Translations under genes and position numbers: made by a program
Notes under the pieces: model-generated
What the model was told of the DNA's origin: nothing
The model's database searches: none
The model's input: only the letters and a program-made list of their open reading frames with translations
Part shown: piece by piece, positions 16,802 through 24,157 of the stretch
Numbering within the stretch: the stretch's first letter is position 1
How the letters are laid out: each line of letters opens with the position of its first letter
Assembly (NCBI GenBank): GCA_030055595.1
Contig: JASFYH010000015.1
Span: forward strand, 1 to 42,122
Direction of reading: 5' to 3'
DNA: 42,122 nucleotides
Origin: Archaeoglobales archaeon
Lineage (GTDB): Archaea > Halobacteriota > Archaeoglobi > Archaeoglobales > Archaeoglobaceae

Positions 16802-17960
16802 GGACGAACTCCTCCATCCTATCTAAAGCCTCTTTAAGCTTTTCGAATTTCACAGCAAAGGCTAACCTAACGTATCCTTCCCCGCACTCTCCAAAGGCAT
16901 TCCCGGGCACAACAGCAACTTTCTTACCAAATAACAACTTCTCAGCAAATTCTTCACTGCCCATATTGGTTAAGGAGATATTCGGAAATGCATAAAATGT
17001 CCCTTCTGGCTTCTTTATTTCAAGAAATTCGCTTAACTTCTTGAAAACGTAGTTTCTTCTTCGCAAATACTCTGCTCTCGCTTTTTCCACTTCGTCAAGG
17101 CACTTTAGAGCCTCAATAGCCCCAATCTGAGAAGTTATTGGTGCACAGAGCATGCAGTATTGATGTATTTTCAAAATACCGTTCAATATATCTTCTGGAG
17201 CGATTATGTATCCGACTCTTAGCCCCGTCATTGAGAAAGCCTTTGAGAATCCATTAATCGTTATAACTCTGTCTTCCATACCGTTAAGAGAGCCTATGGC
17301 TACATGTTTGAAGTCATAGGTGAGTTCAGCGTAAATTTCGTCTGAAATTACGAGCAAATCGTGCTCTATGACACTATCGGCAATCTCTTCAAGCTCTTTT
17401 TTTCGATAGCTAACTCCTGTAGGATTTGCTGGGTAGTTCAAAATTATGGCTTTAGTTTTCTCATCTGCATATTTGCGTATCGCTTCGCTGGTGAGCTTAA
17501 ATTCGGGATTTGTTGGGATTGAGATCACTTCTCCACCGCAAAGGCTGACAAGCGGTCTGTAGCTGACATAACACGGTTCTGGCAGTATAACTCTGTCCCC
17601 AGAATCGATTATGGCTCTTATTGCGAGATCAATCGCTTCGCTCGCTCCAGTGGTGATAATAATTCTATTAGCGGAGGTTTCAAGCGAAAATCTGCGGTAG
17701 TATTCAGCAATTCCTTCTCTAAGCTCTGGCAGTCCAGAGTTTGAAGTATAGGACGTATAGCCTTTCTCTAAGGAGTATATCATCTCTTCTCTGATCTTCC
17801 AAGGAACTGGGAAGTCTGGTTCACCCACTCCGAGGCTTATAACGTCGTCTCTACCTATTACGAGGTCAAAGAATCTTCTTATTCCCGAGGGTTTTAGTTC
17901 TTCAACTTTTCTCGCAACCCTACGGGACGAATGCAAGCCTTCGGTCTTCTTCGTCTGCAA
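16788..17960 (-). CDS. Class I/II PLP-dependent aminotransferase
   Basis: A fold-type I aminotransferase (AspC/AlaT-like group), probably acting on aspartate, aromatic or branched-chain amino acids; the substrate is not readable. GEPDFPVPWKI, NYPANPTG, SDEIYAEL and the PLP lysine K240 in NGFSKAFSMTGLRVGY are present. The start is uncertain: no ATG or GTG precedes the conserved region, only TTG at 17960 (390 aa, inside the regulator gene) and TTG at 17936 (382 aa). It overlaps the Lrp/AsnC gene upstream by 41 bases and the MoaD-like gene downstream by 14, so all three form one unit, possibly with the regulator sensing an amino acid. Confidence 0.88.
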   Translation of the reverse strand: MQTKKTEGLHSSRRVARKVEELKPSGIRRFFDLVIGRDDVISLGVGEPDFPVPWKIREEMIYSLEKGYTSYTSNSGLPELREGIAEYYRRFSLETSANRIIITTGASEAIDLAIRAIIDSGDRVILPEPCYVSYRPLVSLCGGEVISIPTNPEFKLTSEAIRKYADEKTKAIILNYPANPTGVSYRKKELEEIADSVIEHDLLVISDEIYAELTYDFKHVAIGSLNGMEDRVITINGFSKAFSMTGLRVGYIIAPEDILNGILKIHQYCMLCAPITSQIGAIEALKCLDEVEKARAEYLRRRNYVFKKLSEFLEIKKPEGTFYAFPNISLTNMGSEEFAEKLLFGKKVAVVPGNAFGECGEGYVRLAFAVKFEKLKEALDRMEEFVHGKG

Positions 17961-18420
17961 AAAGAGTCACCCCTTCTTCCTTGTATGTCCTCAGAACGAA
18001 GTGCGTTATCGTATCCCTCACTTCAGGAATAGTCGAAATCTTCTCCGCAACGAAGAAGGCAACATCTTTAAGGCTTCTTCCTTTTATTACTACCTGAAAA
18101 TCCGCTTCACCACTAACAAGTCTAACCGCATGAACTTCAGGGAACTTTGCAATTCTCTTGGCTATGTCATCGTATCCTTTTTCTCTCGAGAGGGAGACTT
18201 TCAAGTTAATTATGGCGTAAACGTAGTCTTCTTGAATTTTGTCCCAGTTGACTATGGTCTTGTATTTTAGTATCACTCCGTTTTCTTCAAGCTTTTTTAT
18301 GCTCTTCTTTATCGTTTCAATGTCAGTTCCGAGTCTTTCCGATAGTTCTTCGTATTCGACTCTTGCATTATCTTCAAGTATTTTTAGCAGTTCAAATTCG
18401 AACTCTTCCACGATTCTCAT
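17920..18420 (-). CDS. Lrp/AsnC-family transcription regulator
   Basis: A 166-aa regulator with an N-terminal winged helix-turn-helix (FELLKILEDNARVEYEELSERLG, then a recognition helix near IETIKKSIKKLEENGVI) and a C-terminal RAM domain (VHAVRLVSGEADFQVVIKG, then PEVRDTITHFVLRTY) that usually binds amino acids and drives oligomer formation. I chose the ATG at 18420; an upstream in-frame start would add 37 hydrophobic residues with no relation to the family. It overlaps the aminotransferase gene, its likely target. It faces the ribosomal operon across an AT-rich divergent promoter region. Confidence 0.9.
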   Translation of the reverse strand: MRIVEEFEFELLKILEDNARVEYEELSERLGTDIETIKKSIKKLEENGVILKYKTIVNWDKIQEDYVYAIINLKVSLSREKGYDDIAKRIAKFPEVHAVRLVSGEADFQVVIKGRSLKDVAFFVAEKISTIPEVRDTITHFVLRTYKEEGVTLFADEEDRRLAFVP

Positions 18421-18456
18421 TCTTCTCTTGGTATTTAAAATTACTCTAAACAAGCA

Positions 18457-18471
18457 AAAATTTAAATTCAG
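18457..18471 (+). promoter_or_regulatory. TATA region of the L18e operon, shared with the divergent Lrp gene
   Basis: The near-palindromic AAAATTTAAATTC is a TATA candidate in both directions. On the plus strand its centre predicts transcription from about 18488, leaving a short leader with GGGGTG before the L18e ATG. On the minus strand it predicts a start near 18438 for the regulator. The box is seen; its use in both directions is inferred. Confidence 0.45.
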
Positions 18472-18507
18472 TATGGTAACGGGGATTATTACTTTGGGGT
18501 GCAAGAT

Positions 18508-18882
18508 ATGGGTAGAGTTAGAAATCTTCAAAAGAGGAAAACCAATCCAAGGCTCGTAAATCTCATAGACTTACTGCTTGAGGAGAGTGTGAAGAATAAA
18601 GTGGGAACTTGGAGGTATGTAGCAGAGAAACTTGCTTCACCATCAAGAGATTGGGCGGAAGTTGGCTTGGATAAGATCGAAAAGTTTGCAAACGAGGGTG
18701 AATATATATTGGTTCCCGGAAAAGTTCTTGGAGGAGAAATCAGCAAGCCCGTCAAGGTTGCTGCGTTTAATTTCTCTGCCACCGCTAAAGCAAAGATTAA
18801 AGAAGCTGGCGGAGAATGTATGAAAATTGAAGAACTTCTGAAAATAAATCCCTCAGGAAAAGGTGTCAGGATCCTGATTTAG
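18508..18882 (+). CDS. rpl18e: Ribosomal protein L18e (eL18)
   Basis: Large-subunit protein of the archaeal/eukaryotic type, 124 aa. RKTNPRLVNLIDLLLEES-type opening, the W(A)EV(G)LDKIEKFANEG core, and VPGKVLGG followed by KVAAFNFSATAKAKIKEAGG identify it. I start at the ATG at 18508 because GGGGTG lies at the right distance before it; a GTG three codons earlier is possible. It leads the conserved operon L18e-L13-S9-RpoN-RpoK-enolase-S2 of Euryarchaeota. Confidence 0.95.
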   Translation: MGRVRNLQKRKTNPRLVNLIDLLLEESVKNKVGTWRYVAEKLASPSRDWAEVGLDKIEKFANEGEYILVPGKVLGGEISKPVKVAAFNFSATAKAKIKEAGGECMKIEELLKINPSGKGVRILI

Positions 18883-18890
18883 GTGAGACC

Positions 18891-19352
18891 ATGAACGTTA
18901 AAAGAGTGCTTGAAACACTTGGTGGAGATTACGTTGTTATCGATGCTTCAGGGCATATTCTTGGAAGGCTTTCGAGTGTTATTGCGAAGAGGTTGCTGAG
19001 TGGAGAAAGAATTGTTGTTGTAAACGCCGAAAAAGCGGTAATTACTGGCGATAAGAGTGCGATCTTCGAGAAGTATAAGGTAAAATATGACAGAGGAAGC
19101 AAAGAAAAAGGTCCTTACTTCCCGAAACATCCTGAAAAGATCTTCAAGAGAACTGTTAGAGGTATGCTTCCTTGGGACAGCAGAAGAGGCAGAGAGGCAT
19201 ACAGAAGACTCAGGGTTTTCATAGGCATTCCAGAGGAACTTAAAGACAAGAGTTTCCAGAAAGTCGAAAATGCCATGCTTGAGAAAGTTTCAAAAACAGA
19301 GAAATTCGTCTTTCTTGAAGAAGTTAGTAAACATCTGGGGTGGGCTAAGTGA
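18891..19352 (+). CDS. rpl13: Ribosomal protein L13 (uL13)
   Basis: Large-subunit protein, 153 aa. VIDASGHILGRLSSVIAKRLLSGE, VVNAEKAVITGDK, the basic KRTVRGMLPWDSRRGREAYRRLRVF and the C-terminal extension are all archaeal uL13 features. GGTGAG four bases before the ATG is a good ribosome site. It follows L18e by 8 bases and its stop overlaps the S9 start. Confidence 0.96.
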   Translation: MNVKRVLETLGGDYVVIDASGHILGRLSSVIAKRLLSGERIVVVNAEKAVITGDKSAIFEKYKVKYDRGSKEKGPYFPKHPEKIFKRTVRGMLPWDSRRGREAYRRLRVFIGIPEELKDKSFQKVENAMLEKVSKTEKFVFLEEVSKHLGWAK

Positions 19353-19747
19353 AGGTAGTGGTAACGAGTGGTAAAAGGAAGACTGCTGTAGCGAGAGCGG
19401 TTGCGAGAGAAGGAGTTGGAAGAGTTAGGGTTAACAGCGTCCCGCTTGAGATCTATCCCCAGGAAGTGCTGAGGAAAATTATGCTTGAACCCATAAAGAT
19501 CGCAAGCGATCTGGCGAAGAAGTTAGATATAGAGGTTAAAGTTTCTGGTGGAGGGATAATGAGTCAGGCAGAAGCAGTCAGAACCGCAATAGCAAGAGCC
19601 ATAGTAGAGTTCACTGGAGATGAAGAGCTCAGAAAGCTTTTCCTTGAATACGACCGCACACTTCTTGTTAACGATGTCAGAAGGAAGCTTCCAAAACTAC
19701 AGGGAGGAAGAGGAGCGAGAAAGAGGAGGCAAACCTCTTACAGGTGA
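19349..19747 (+). CDS. rps9: Ribosomal protein S9 (uS9)
   Basis: Small-subunit protein, 132 aa, whose basic C-terminal tail reaches the P-site tRNA. TSGKRKTAVARAVAREG, VSGGGIMSQAEAVRTAIARAI and the C-terminus ending KRRQTSYR, a near-invariant tail ending in arginine, are visible. The GTG start at 19349 overlaps the L13 stop by 4 bases. The end overlaps the rpoN start as GTGA. Confidence 0.96.
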   Translation: MKVVVTSGKRKTAVARAVAREGVGRVRVNSVPLEIYPQEVLRKIMLEPIKIASDLAKKLDIEVKVSGGGIMSQAEAVRTAIARAIVEFTGDEELRKLFLEYDRTLLVNDVRRKLPKLQGGRGARKRRQTSYR

Positions 19748-19977
19748 TTTTTCTGGTTTCAGAAGAGAAAACAAGCGATTTCCCTATCAGATGCTTCTCC
19801 TGCGGGGCGGTGATAGGGCATCTTTATCAGAAGTATCTCGAGCTCTTAAAGGCTGGAAGGTCTCCAAAAGAAGCACTCGATGAACTCGGGATAGAGAGAT
19901 ACTGTTGCAGAAGGATGTTTATAACTCATAAATCTGTGATTGGTGAAATTGCAAAATTTCGGGGGGCCGTGGGGTAG
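19744..19977 (+). CDS. rpoN: RNA polymerase subunit N (Rpb10/Rpo10)
   Basis: A small zinc-binding RNA polymerase subunit, 77 aa. The family core FPIRCFSCGAVIGHLYQKY and ELGIERYCCRRMF holds the four zinc cysteines (CxxC and CC). The only possible start is the GTG at 19744, overlapping the S9 stop (GTGA). This gives twelve extra residues before FPIRC, where relatives usually begin. The UAG stop at 19975-19977 lies inside the tRNA-Pro gene, so the last five codons, stop included, share sequence with the tRNA's 5' end. Both oddities are seen in the DNA directly. Confidence 0.9.
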   Translation: MIFLVSEEKTSDFPIRCFSCGAVIGHLYQKYLELLKAGRSPKEALDELGIERYCCRRMFITHKSVIGEIAKFRGAVG

Positions 19978-20037
19978 CCTGGTAGATCCTTCGGCGTTCG
20001 GGACGCCGTGACCCGAGTTCAAATCTCGGCGGCCCCA
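19963..20037 (+). tRNA. tRNA-Pro, anticodon CGG
   Basis: The cloverleaf can be folded by hand. The 7-bp acceptor stem is GGGGCCG with CGGCCCC (20030-20036). The anticodon stem CGGCG/CGCCG (19992-19996, 20004-20008) encloses TTCGGGA, with anticodon CGG at 19999-20001. The T arm is CCGAG-TTCAAAT-CTCGG (20013-20029) and the discriminator is A20037. CCA is not encoded, so CCA must be added after transcription. No intron is seen. The gene sits inside the ribosomal/RNAP operon: its 5' end overlaps the rpoN reading frame and rpoK starts 9 bases downstream. Confidence 0.97.
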
Positions 20038-20045
20038 TGTGAGAG

Positions 20046-20276
20046 GTGGTAAACATCAAAGAAAATTTCCCCTTTAAGTATACGAGGTTTGAAAAAGCCC
20101 GGATCATTGGGGCAAGAGCTTTGCAGATCTCAATGGGGGCTCCTGTTTTAATTAATACAGATAAGACTGACCCAATCGATATAGCTTTGGAAGAATTTGA
20201 AAAAGGTGTGATTCCAATCACAGTAAAGAGGAAATCAAATCGCTTTATTTGGCTCGAAAAGTATGATATGTTCTGA
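20046..20276 (+). CDS. rpoK: RNA polymerase subunit K (Rpb6/Rpo6)
   Basis: A 76-aa subunit that helps assembly of the archaeal RNA polymerase. Family features are [26 protein letters not shown] and the C-terminal [12 protein letters not shown]. The start is the GTG at 20046, next to GAGAG. It begins only 9 bases after the tRNA, so RNase Z cutting of the tRNA trailer would fix the 5' end of the rpoK-eno-rps2 mRNA and leave almost no leader. Confidence 0.94.
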   Translation: MVNIKENFPFKYTRFEKARIIGARALQISMGAPVLINTDKTDPIDIALEEFEKGVIPITVKRKSNRFIWLEKYDMF

Positions 20277-20285
20277 GGTGGTCAT

Positions 20286-21482
20286 TTGGTAATCGAAGAT
20301 GTTCGCTACAGGATCATTTTCGACAGCAGAGGTCGTGAAACTGTCGAATGCGAAGTTGAAAGCGATGGCGTTATCGGCAGAGCGTCCGCTCCCAGCGGAG
20401 CATCTACTGGAAGCGAAGAAGCGGTTGTGGTTAGCCCAAGAAAATACAAGGAGATTGAAGAGAAGGTTGCAAAGACTCTGATCGGAATAACCGTTTTTGA
20501 TCAGGAAGAAGTTGACAGTGCTCTGAGAGCTTTGGACGGCACTGAAAACTTCTCCAATATTGGAGGCAACTTTGCGGTTTCTGCAAGTATCGCTGTTGCC
20601 AAATGTGCTTCCGAGATCTTGGGATTACCATTGTGTCTATATCTTGGTGGTGCCTTTGCAAGGGAACTTCCTTACCCGCTCGGAAATGTTATAGGTGGTG
20701 GAAAGCACGCTGAAGGTTCAACAAGCATTCAGGAGTTCCTTGTTATACCTACGGGTGCGAAAAACTTCTTAGAGGCACAGAAAACGAATTCAGAAGTTCA
20801 TAAAAAAGTTCGAGAAGAGTTGAAGCTTAGAGGGATCTTCTCAGCAAAGGGTGACGAAGGGGCATGGGCTGCTCAGATCAGCGACGAGATGGCTTTTGAT
20901 CTGCTGGGCAAGGCAATCAAAAAAGTGGAAAGCGAGCTTGGCATTGAAGTCAGAATGGGTATAGATGTGGCTGCAAGCGAACTCTGGAATGGAAAGGAAT
21001 ACGTTTACAGTGATAAAAAACTGAGTAAGGAAGAGCAGATAGAGCACATTGCAAAACTTGTCGAGAAATACGATCTTCTTTACGTCGAGGATCCATTCCA
21101 TGAGAACGACTTCGAGAGCTTTTCCGAGCTTACAAAAAGGGTTAAATGCATGGTTTGTGGTGACGACTTATTTGTGACCAATGTTAAAAGAATAAAGAAA
21201 GGTATCGAGCTAAAAGCTGGAAACACTTTGCTTGTTAAACCAAACCAGATTGGAACTCTCACGGACACCTTTAGAGCGGTAAAAATGGCTAAAGATCATG
21301 GCTATAACATTGTTGTGAGCCACAGGAGTGGCGAAACTGAAGACAACTATCTTGCCCACCTTTCAGTTGCTTTTAACGCAAAGTTAATAAAGACGGGAGT
21401 TGTTGGGGGAGAAAGAATTTCAAAGCTTAATGAAATGGTCAGAATTGAAGAAATGCTAAACGCAAAGATGGTGAGAATATGA
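20286..21482 (+). CDS. eno: Enolase (phosphopyruvate hydratase)
   Basis: Interconverts 2-phosphoglycerate and phosphoenolpyruvate in glycolysis/gluconeogenesis. All expected active-site blocks are present: SGASTG, GGGKHAE...IQEF (His and Glu), GDEGAWAA (Glu), [13 protein letters not shown] and CGDDL (the three metal carboxylates), [10 protein letters not shown] (catalytic Lys), SHRSGETED, and a late IKTG lysine. It is short (398 aa against about 420-430) and has GDEGAWAA where most enolases have GDEGGFAP. The start is TTG at 20286 after a strong GAGGTGGTC. It overlaps rps2 by 4 bases. Confidence 0.93.
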   Translation: MVIEDVRYRIIFDSRGRETVECEVESDGVIGRASAPSGASTGSEEAVVVSPRKYKEIEEKVAKTLIGITVFDQEEVDSALRALDGTENFSNIGGNFAVSASIAVAKCASEILGLPLCLYLGGAFARELPYPLGNVIGGGKHAEGSTSIQEFLVIPTGAKNFLEAQKTNSEVHKKVREELKLRGIFSAKGDEGAWAAQISDEMAFDLLGKAIKKVESELGIEVRMGIDVAASELWNGKEYVYSDKKLSKEEQIEHIAKLVEKYDLLYVEDPFHENDFESFSELTKRVKCMVCGDDLFVTNVKRIKKGIELKAGNTLLVKPNQIGTLTDTFRAVKMAKDHGYNIVVSHRSGETEDNYLAHLSVAFNAKLIKTGVVGGERISKLNEMVRIEEMLNAKMVRI

Positions 21483-22072
21483 TGGAAATAGAGTATGAGT
21501 ATCTAATTCCGCCAGAAGAATACCTCGCAGCGGGAGTCCACATAGGAACTCAGGTAAAAACGGGGGACATGAGAGAGTTTATCTTCAAAGTAAGACAGGA
21601 TGGTCTTTACATACTTGATATAAAGAAGCTCGACGAAAGAATAAGAGCCTGCATTAAGCTTCTCCTCAGATATGAGCCATCTAAGATCCTACTCGTTGCT
21701 GCAAGGCAGTATGCACACAAGCCAGTCCAGAAGCTTGCAGAAGTTATCGGAGCAAGATCCATGATTGACAGGTTTGTTCCCGGAACGCTAACAAATCCGA
21801 ATATAAAAGAATACACTGAGCCCGATATAGTTTTTGTAAACGATCCCGCGATTGATAAGCAAGCGATTGCAGAAGCAACGAAGATCGGAATCCCAGTAAT
21901 CGCCCTATGCGACACCAACAACACGACCGCAGACATCGATTTGGTAATCCCGACTAACAACAAAGGTAGAAAAGCCTTAGCTTTGATCTACTGGCTTATT
22001 GCAAGGGAGATCAAAAAGGCAAGAGGAGAAGATTTCACATACACTGTAGAAGATTTTGAAGCTGAGCTATAA
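21479..22072 (+). CDS. rps2: Ribosomal protein S2 (uS2)
   Basis: Small-subunit protein, 197 aa, archaeal SA/uS2 type. [52 protein letters not shown] and the [36 protein letters not shown] block are diagnostic. The start ATG overlaps the enolase stop (ATGA). It appears to be the last gene of the operon. Downstream 22073-22240 is AT-rich, with several T-runs that may end transcription and no other feature that I can support. Confidence 0.95.
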   Translation: MMEIEYEYLIPPEEYLAAGVHIGTQVKTGDMREFIFKVRQDGLYILDIKKLDERIRACIKLLLRYEPSKILLVAARQYAHKPVQKLAEVIGARSMIDRFVPGTLTNPNIKEYTEPDIVFVNDPAIDKQAIAEATKIGIPVIALCDTNNTTADIDLVIPTNNKGRKALALIYWLIAREIKKARGEDFTYTVEDFEAEL

Positions 22073-22240
22073 TATCCTATTTATTTTCTGGATTGAGTCT
22101 ATTCAACTTTTTAAAAACTTCTTTACGGATCTTTTATGCACTTAAACCCACCTTCTTTAATTAGGCGGATTTCAAACGGTTCAAAAAATTTCAGTCTTTA
22201 ATTCGAACTTAACCCCTCAACGATCTTTTATCTCATAGAT

Positions 22241-22489
22241 TCAAATTTCTTTGGATAGCTTCTTATTAACCCTCCTTAGAATTTCCTCTTCATCAGTCTT
22301 TTCATCAAAGTGCAAAAAGTTTCCTTTCGCCTTCTCTCCCGCACAACCTTTCTTGCACCCACTAATGCAAACTAAAAGCTCTGAATCGCCAGAATAAAAA
22401 ATCTGAAAGTGCTTTTTTAGCACTTCTTCAATCTCCTCTCTTCGGTAAGTTGGATTACAGCCACCGCAGTATTTGACTGCAATTTTCAT
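22241..22489 (-). CDS. Small CGGCNP-motif cysteine protein coupled to abfD
   Basis: An 82-aa uncharacterised protein with five cysteines in a strict layout: C8 and C11 in YCGGCNPTYRR, then C41, C45 and C49 in VCISGCKKGCAG. Similar small CGGCNP proteins occur, as I recall, in anaerobes near acyl-CoA dehydratase and fermentation genes, but their function is not established. The spacing would suit a metal or Fe-S site. Its start overlaps the abfD stop by 4 bases (ATGA), so the two proteins should be made in step. A helper for cluster insertion or electron supply to AbfD is conceivable, not shown. Confidence 0.8.
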   Translation of the reverse strand: MKIAVKYCGGCNPTYRREEIEEVLKKHFQIFYSGDSELLVCISGCKKGCAGEKAKGNFLHFDEKTDEEEILRRVNKKLSKEI

Positions 22490-23982
22490 TTCAGCTTTGC
22501 AAAGAACTCCTTCTCGCTGACACCCCTCATCTTTTTGAAGTGCTCGTCTTCCTTTATTCCCGCAATTACCTTTGCAAGCTCTTTCTTCATTTCCAGATTG
22601 CCCCTTCTTGCGATCATGATCTTCTGCGCCTGTGGTGATCCCGCGCCATGCATGGACTCTGGCAATTCAGCACCAATTGAGAGATTTTCAACGAGCCTGA
22701 TCATTCTCATTCTCTGCTCAGTGGGAGTCTCAGCGACTCCTTTGATATACTTCTCGATCAATTGCTTAGTTTCGGGATTCTTGTAATCTTTTTCAGAAGG
22801 TAATGTTATAACGATCCCGCCAGTGATGTCCTGAGCGATCCTTGACCACTCATACGGGAATCTCGTGATGTTGAGCTTCGTTACATTTGCAAGCAAGGGA
22901 TTTGGCATGTAAGCTCCTGAAGGTGTCTTATAACCCTCGTAAGAACAGGCGAGGGTGCAGCACCAGCAAGTTTCAGCCAAGTGGATCATCTCGGTGATCT
23001 TGTCAACAACATGCGAGGCTTTAGCAATTCCCTGCATCTCCGCAACATTTGCTGTTGCCCCAATAAGCACGTCCGCAACTCCTACTTTGCATGCCCCATA
23101 ATTCTGGCGGTGGAAGGTGGCGAAGACTTCAACGAGCTCGCCAGCGAAGTCGTATTCCCCGCACATGAAAACGCGCTCCCATGGAACAAAGACATCGTCA
23201 AAGATCACCAAAGCCTCACCACCTACAGTAGCATATTTCGCATTTCCGCAGTCCATGTCTCCGTCGAGTCTGCGAAGATCGTTCGTTTGCCTCCCAAAGA
23301 TCATGGTAACTCCTTCAGCGTCAACAGGCACCGCAAAGGCAACAGCGTAGTCCTTGTCGTCAACCTCGAGAGCTCTTGTTGGCATTGCTATGATCTCGTG
23401 CGAATTGATCACGCCAGTGATATGAGCCTTTGCTCCCCGAACAACGATCCCGTCTTCTCTTTTTTCCACAACCCTTACATACATGTCCTTGTCCGCCTGC
23501 TGACTCGGCCTTTTGCTTCTGTCCCCCTTTACATCTGTCATGGCTCCAGCGGGCATGAGATCGTTTTTCTGCACGAACTTTATGTATTCCCTAACCCTTT
23601 CATGATAATTTGTGCCATACTTCTTGTCGATGTTGTAGCTTGTGATGTAAATAGCATTCATGGCATCACAGCCAACACAGCGCTGGAAGCATGAGCCTGT
23701 TTTTTGCCCAAGGACTCTTATCATTCTGACTTTTTTGACAAGATCCTCAGTGCTCTGATGAATGTGATTGAATCGGTTTATTTTCTCTCCAGTTAAATGC
23801 GAAATGGCGGTCATTACTTCTTCATATCTCGGATCATGAGCAAGTTCGTAGGTCATTGCAGCTGCGTTAACGTGCGGAGCGGAAATTGGATCGTCCGCGA
23901 CGCTCTCTATTCTTCTGCCCATGAAGTAGATCCTTGGCTTGTATTTTCTTAGACTTTCAATATACTCCTTTCCAGTCATCAT
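22486..23982 (-). CDS. abfD: 4-Hydroxybutyryl-CoA dehydratase / vinylacetyl-CoA isomerase family
   Basis: A [4Fe-4S]- and FAD-dependent radical dehydratase that turns 4-hydroxybutyryl-CoA into crotonyl-CoA. The 498-aa protein follows the Clostridium aminobutyricum enzyme closely, and its cluster ligands are all kept: C98, C102 (SCFQRCVG), H291 (FHRQNYGAC) and C298. GAKAHITGVINSHE and the MHGAGSPQAQ(K)IMIARRGN block are also present. I start at the ATG at 23982 because AGGTG stands about seven bases before it; a GTG three codons earlier lacks that spacing. It is co-translated with a small cysteine protein. In Archaeoglobales it may serve 4-hydroxybutyrate or acid degradation. Confidence 0.93.
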   Translation of the reverse strand: MMTGKEYIESLRKYKPRIYFMGRRIESVADDPISAPHVNAAAMTYELAHDPRYEEVMTAISHLTGEKINRFNHIHQSTEDLVKKVRMIRVLGQKTGSCFQRCVGCDAMNAIYITSYNIDKKYGTNYHERVREYIKFVQKNDLMPAGAMTDVKGDRSKRPSQQADKDMYVRVVEKREDGIVVRGAKAHITGVINSHEIIAMPTRALEVDDKDYAVAFAVPVDAEGVTMIFGRQTNDLRRLDGDMDCGNAKYATVGGEALVIFDDVFVPWERVFMCGEYDFAGELVEVFATFHRQNYGACKVGVADVLIGATANVAEMQGIAKASHVVDKITEMIHLAETCWCCTLACSYEGYKTPSGAYMPNPLLANVTKLNITRFPYEWSRIAQDITGGIVITLPSEKDYKNPETKQLIEKYIKGVAETPTEQRMRMIRLVENLSIGAELPESMHGAGSPQAQKIMIARRGNLEMKKELAKVIAGIKEDEHFKKMRGVSEKEFFAKLK

Positions 23983-24012
23983 ACAAAACACCTAAAGTTA
24001 TTAGAGTGGAGA

Positions 24013-24025
24013 GCGTATTTATAAC
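24013..24025 (-). promoter_or_regulatory. TATA box of abfD
   Basis: Minus-strand GTTATAAATACGC is centred about 26 bases before 23994, leaving a leader of roughly 12 bases that contains the AGGTG ribosome site. Its spacing to the chosen ATG supports the start at 23982. Confidence 0.5.
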
Positions 24026-24126
24026 TTGCGTTGTTTTTTGGAGGTGATAGAAACTGAGTTCTAAGGTTCGTCCTCTGAAGTAAAAATTTGAGATTATTAT
24101 TTTTACCATAAAAGTAGACAGAGGAA

Positions 24127-24137
24127 AAAATATATAC
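24127..24137 (+). promoter_or_regulatory. TATA box of the secreted-protein operon
   Basis: AAAATATATAC, preceded by the purine stretch GAGGAAA as a BRE candidate, is centred 26 bases before the A of the ATG at 24158. The transcript should be leaderless. Confidence 0.6.
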
Positions 24138-24157
24138 TAAAAGAGCGAAAATCAATC

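Noticed and set aside
18421-18531. N-terminal extension of the Lrp regulator from 18531
   Set aside because: It would add 37 residues rich in hydrophobic amino acids and run through the divergent promoter region and the start of L18e.
22190-22215. T-loop-like TTCGAAT on the minus strand, possible tRNA
   Set aside because: The flanking bases cannot form a 5-bp T stem and no acceptor or anticodon stem is found nearby.
22981-23694. Long plus-strand open frame (237 codons) opposite abfD
   Set aside because: It lies wholly antisense to a strongly conserved gene, has no recognisable domain and no ribosome site; it follows from codon bias of abfD.
24038-24080. Possible C/D-box guide RNA (GTGATAG, two CTGA motifs)
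   Set aside because: The C-like box is two bases off the consensus, the first CTGA follows it by only three bases so there is no guide stretch, and no C' box lies between the two CTGA motifs.
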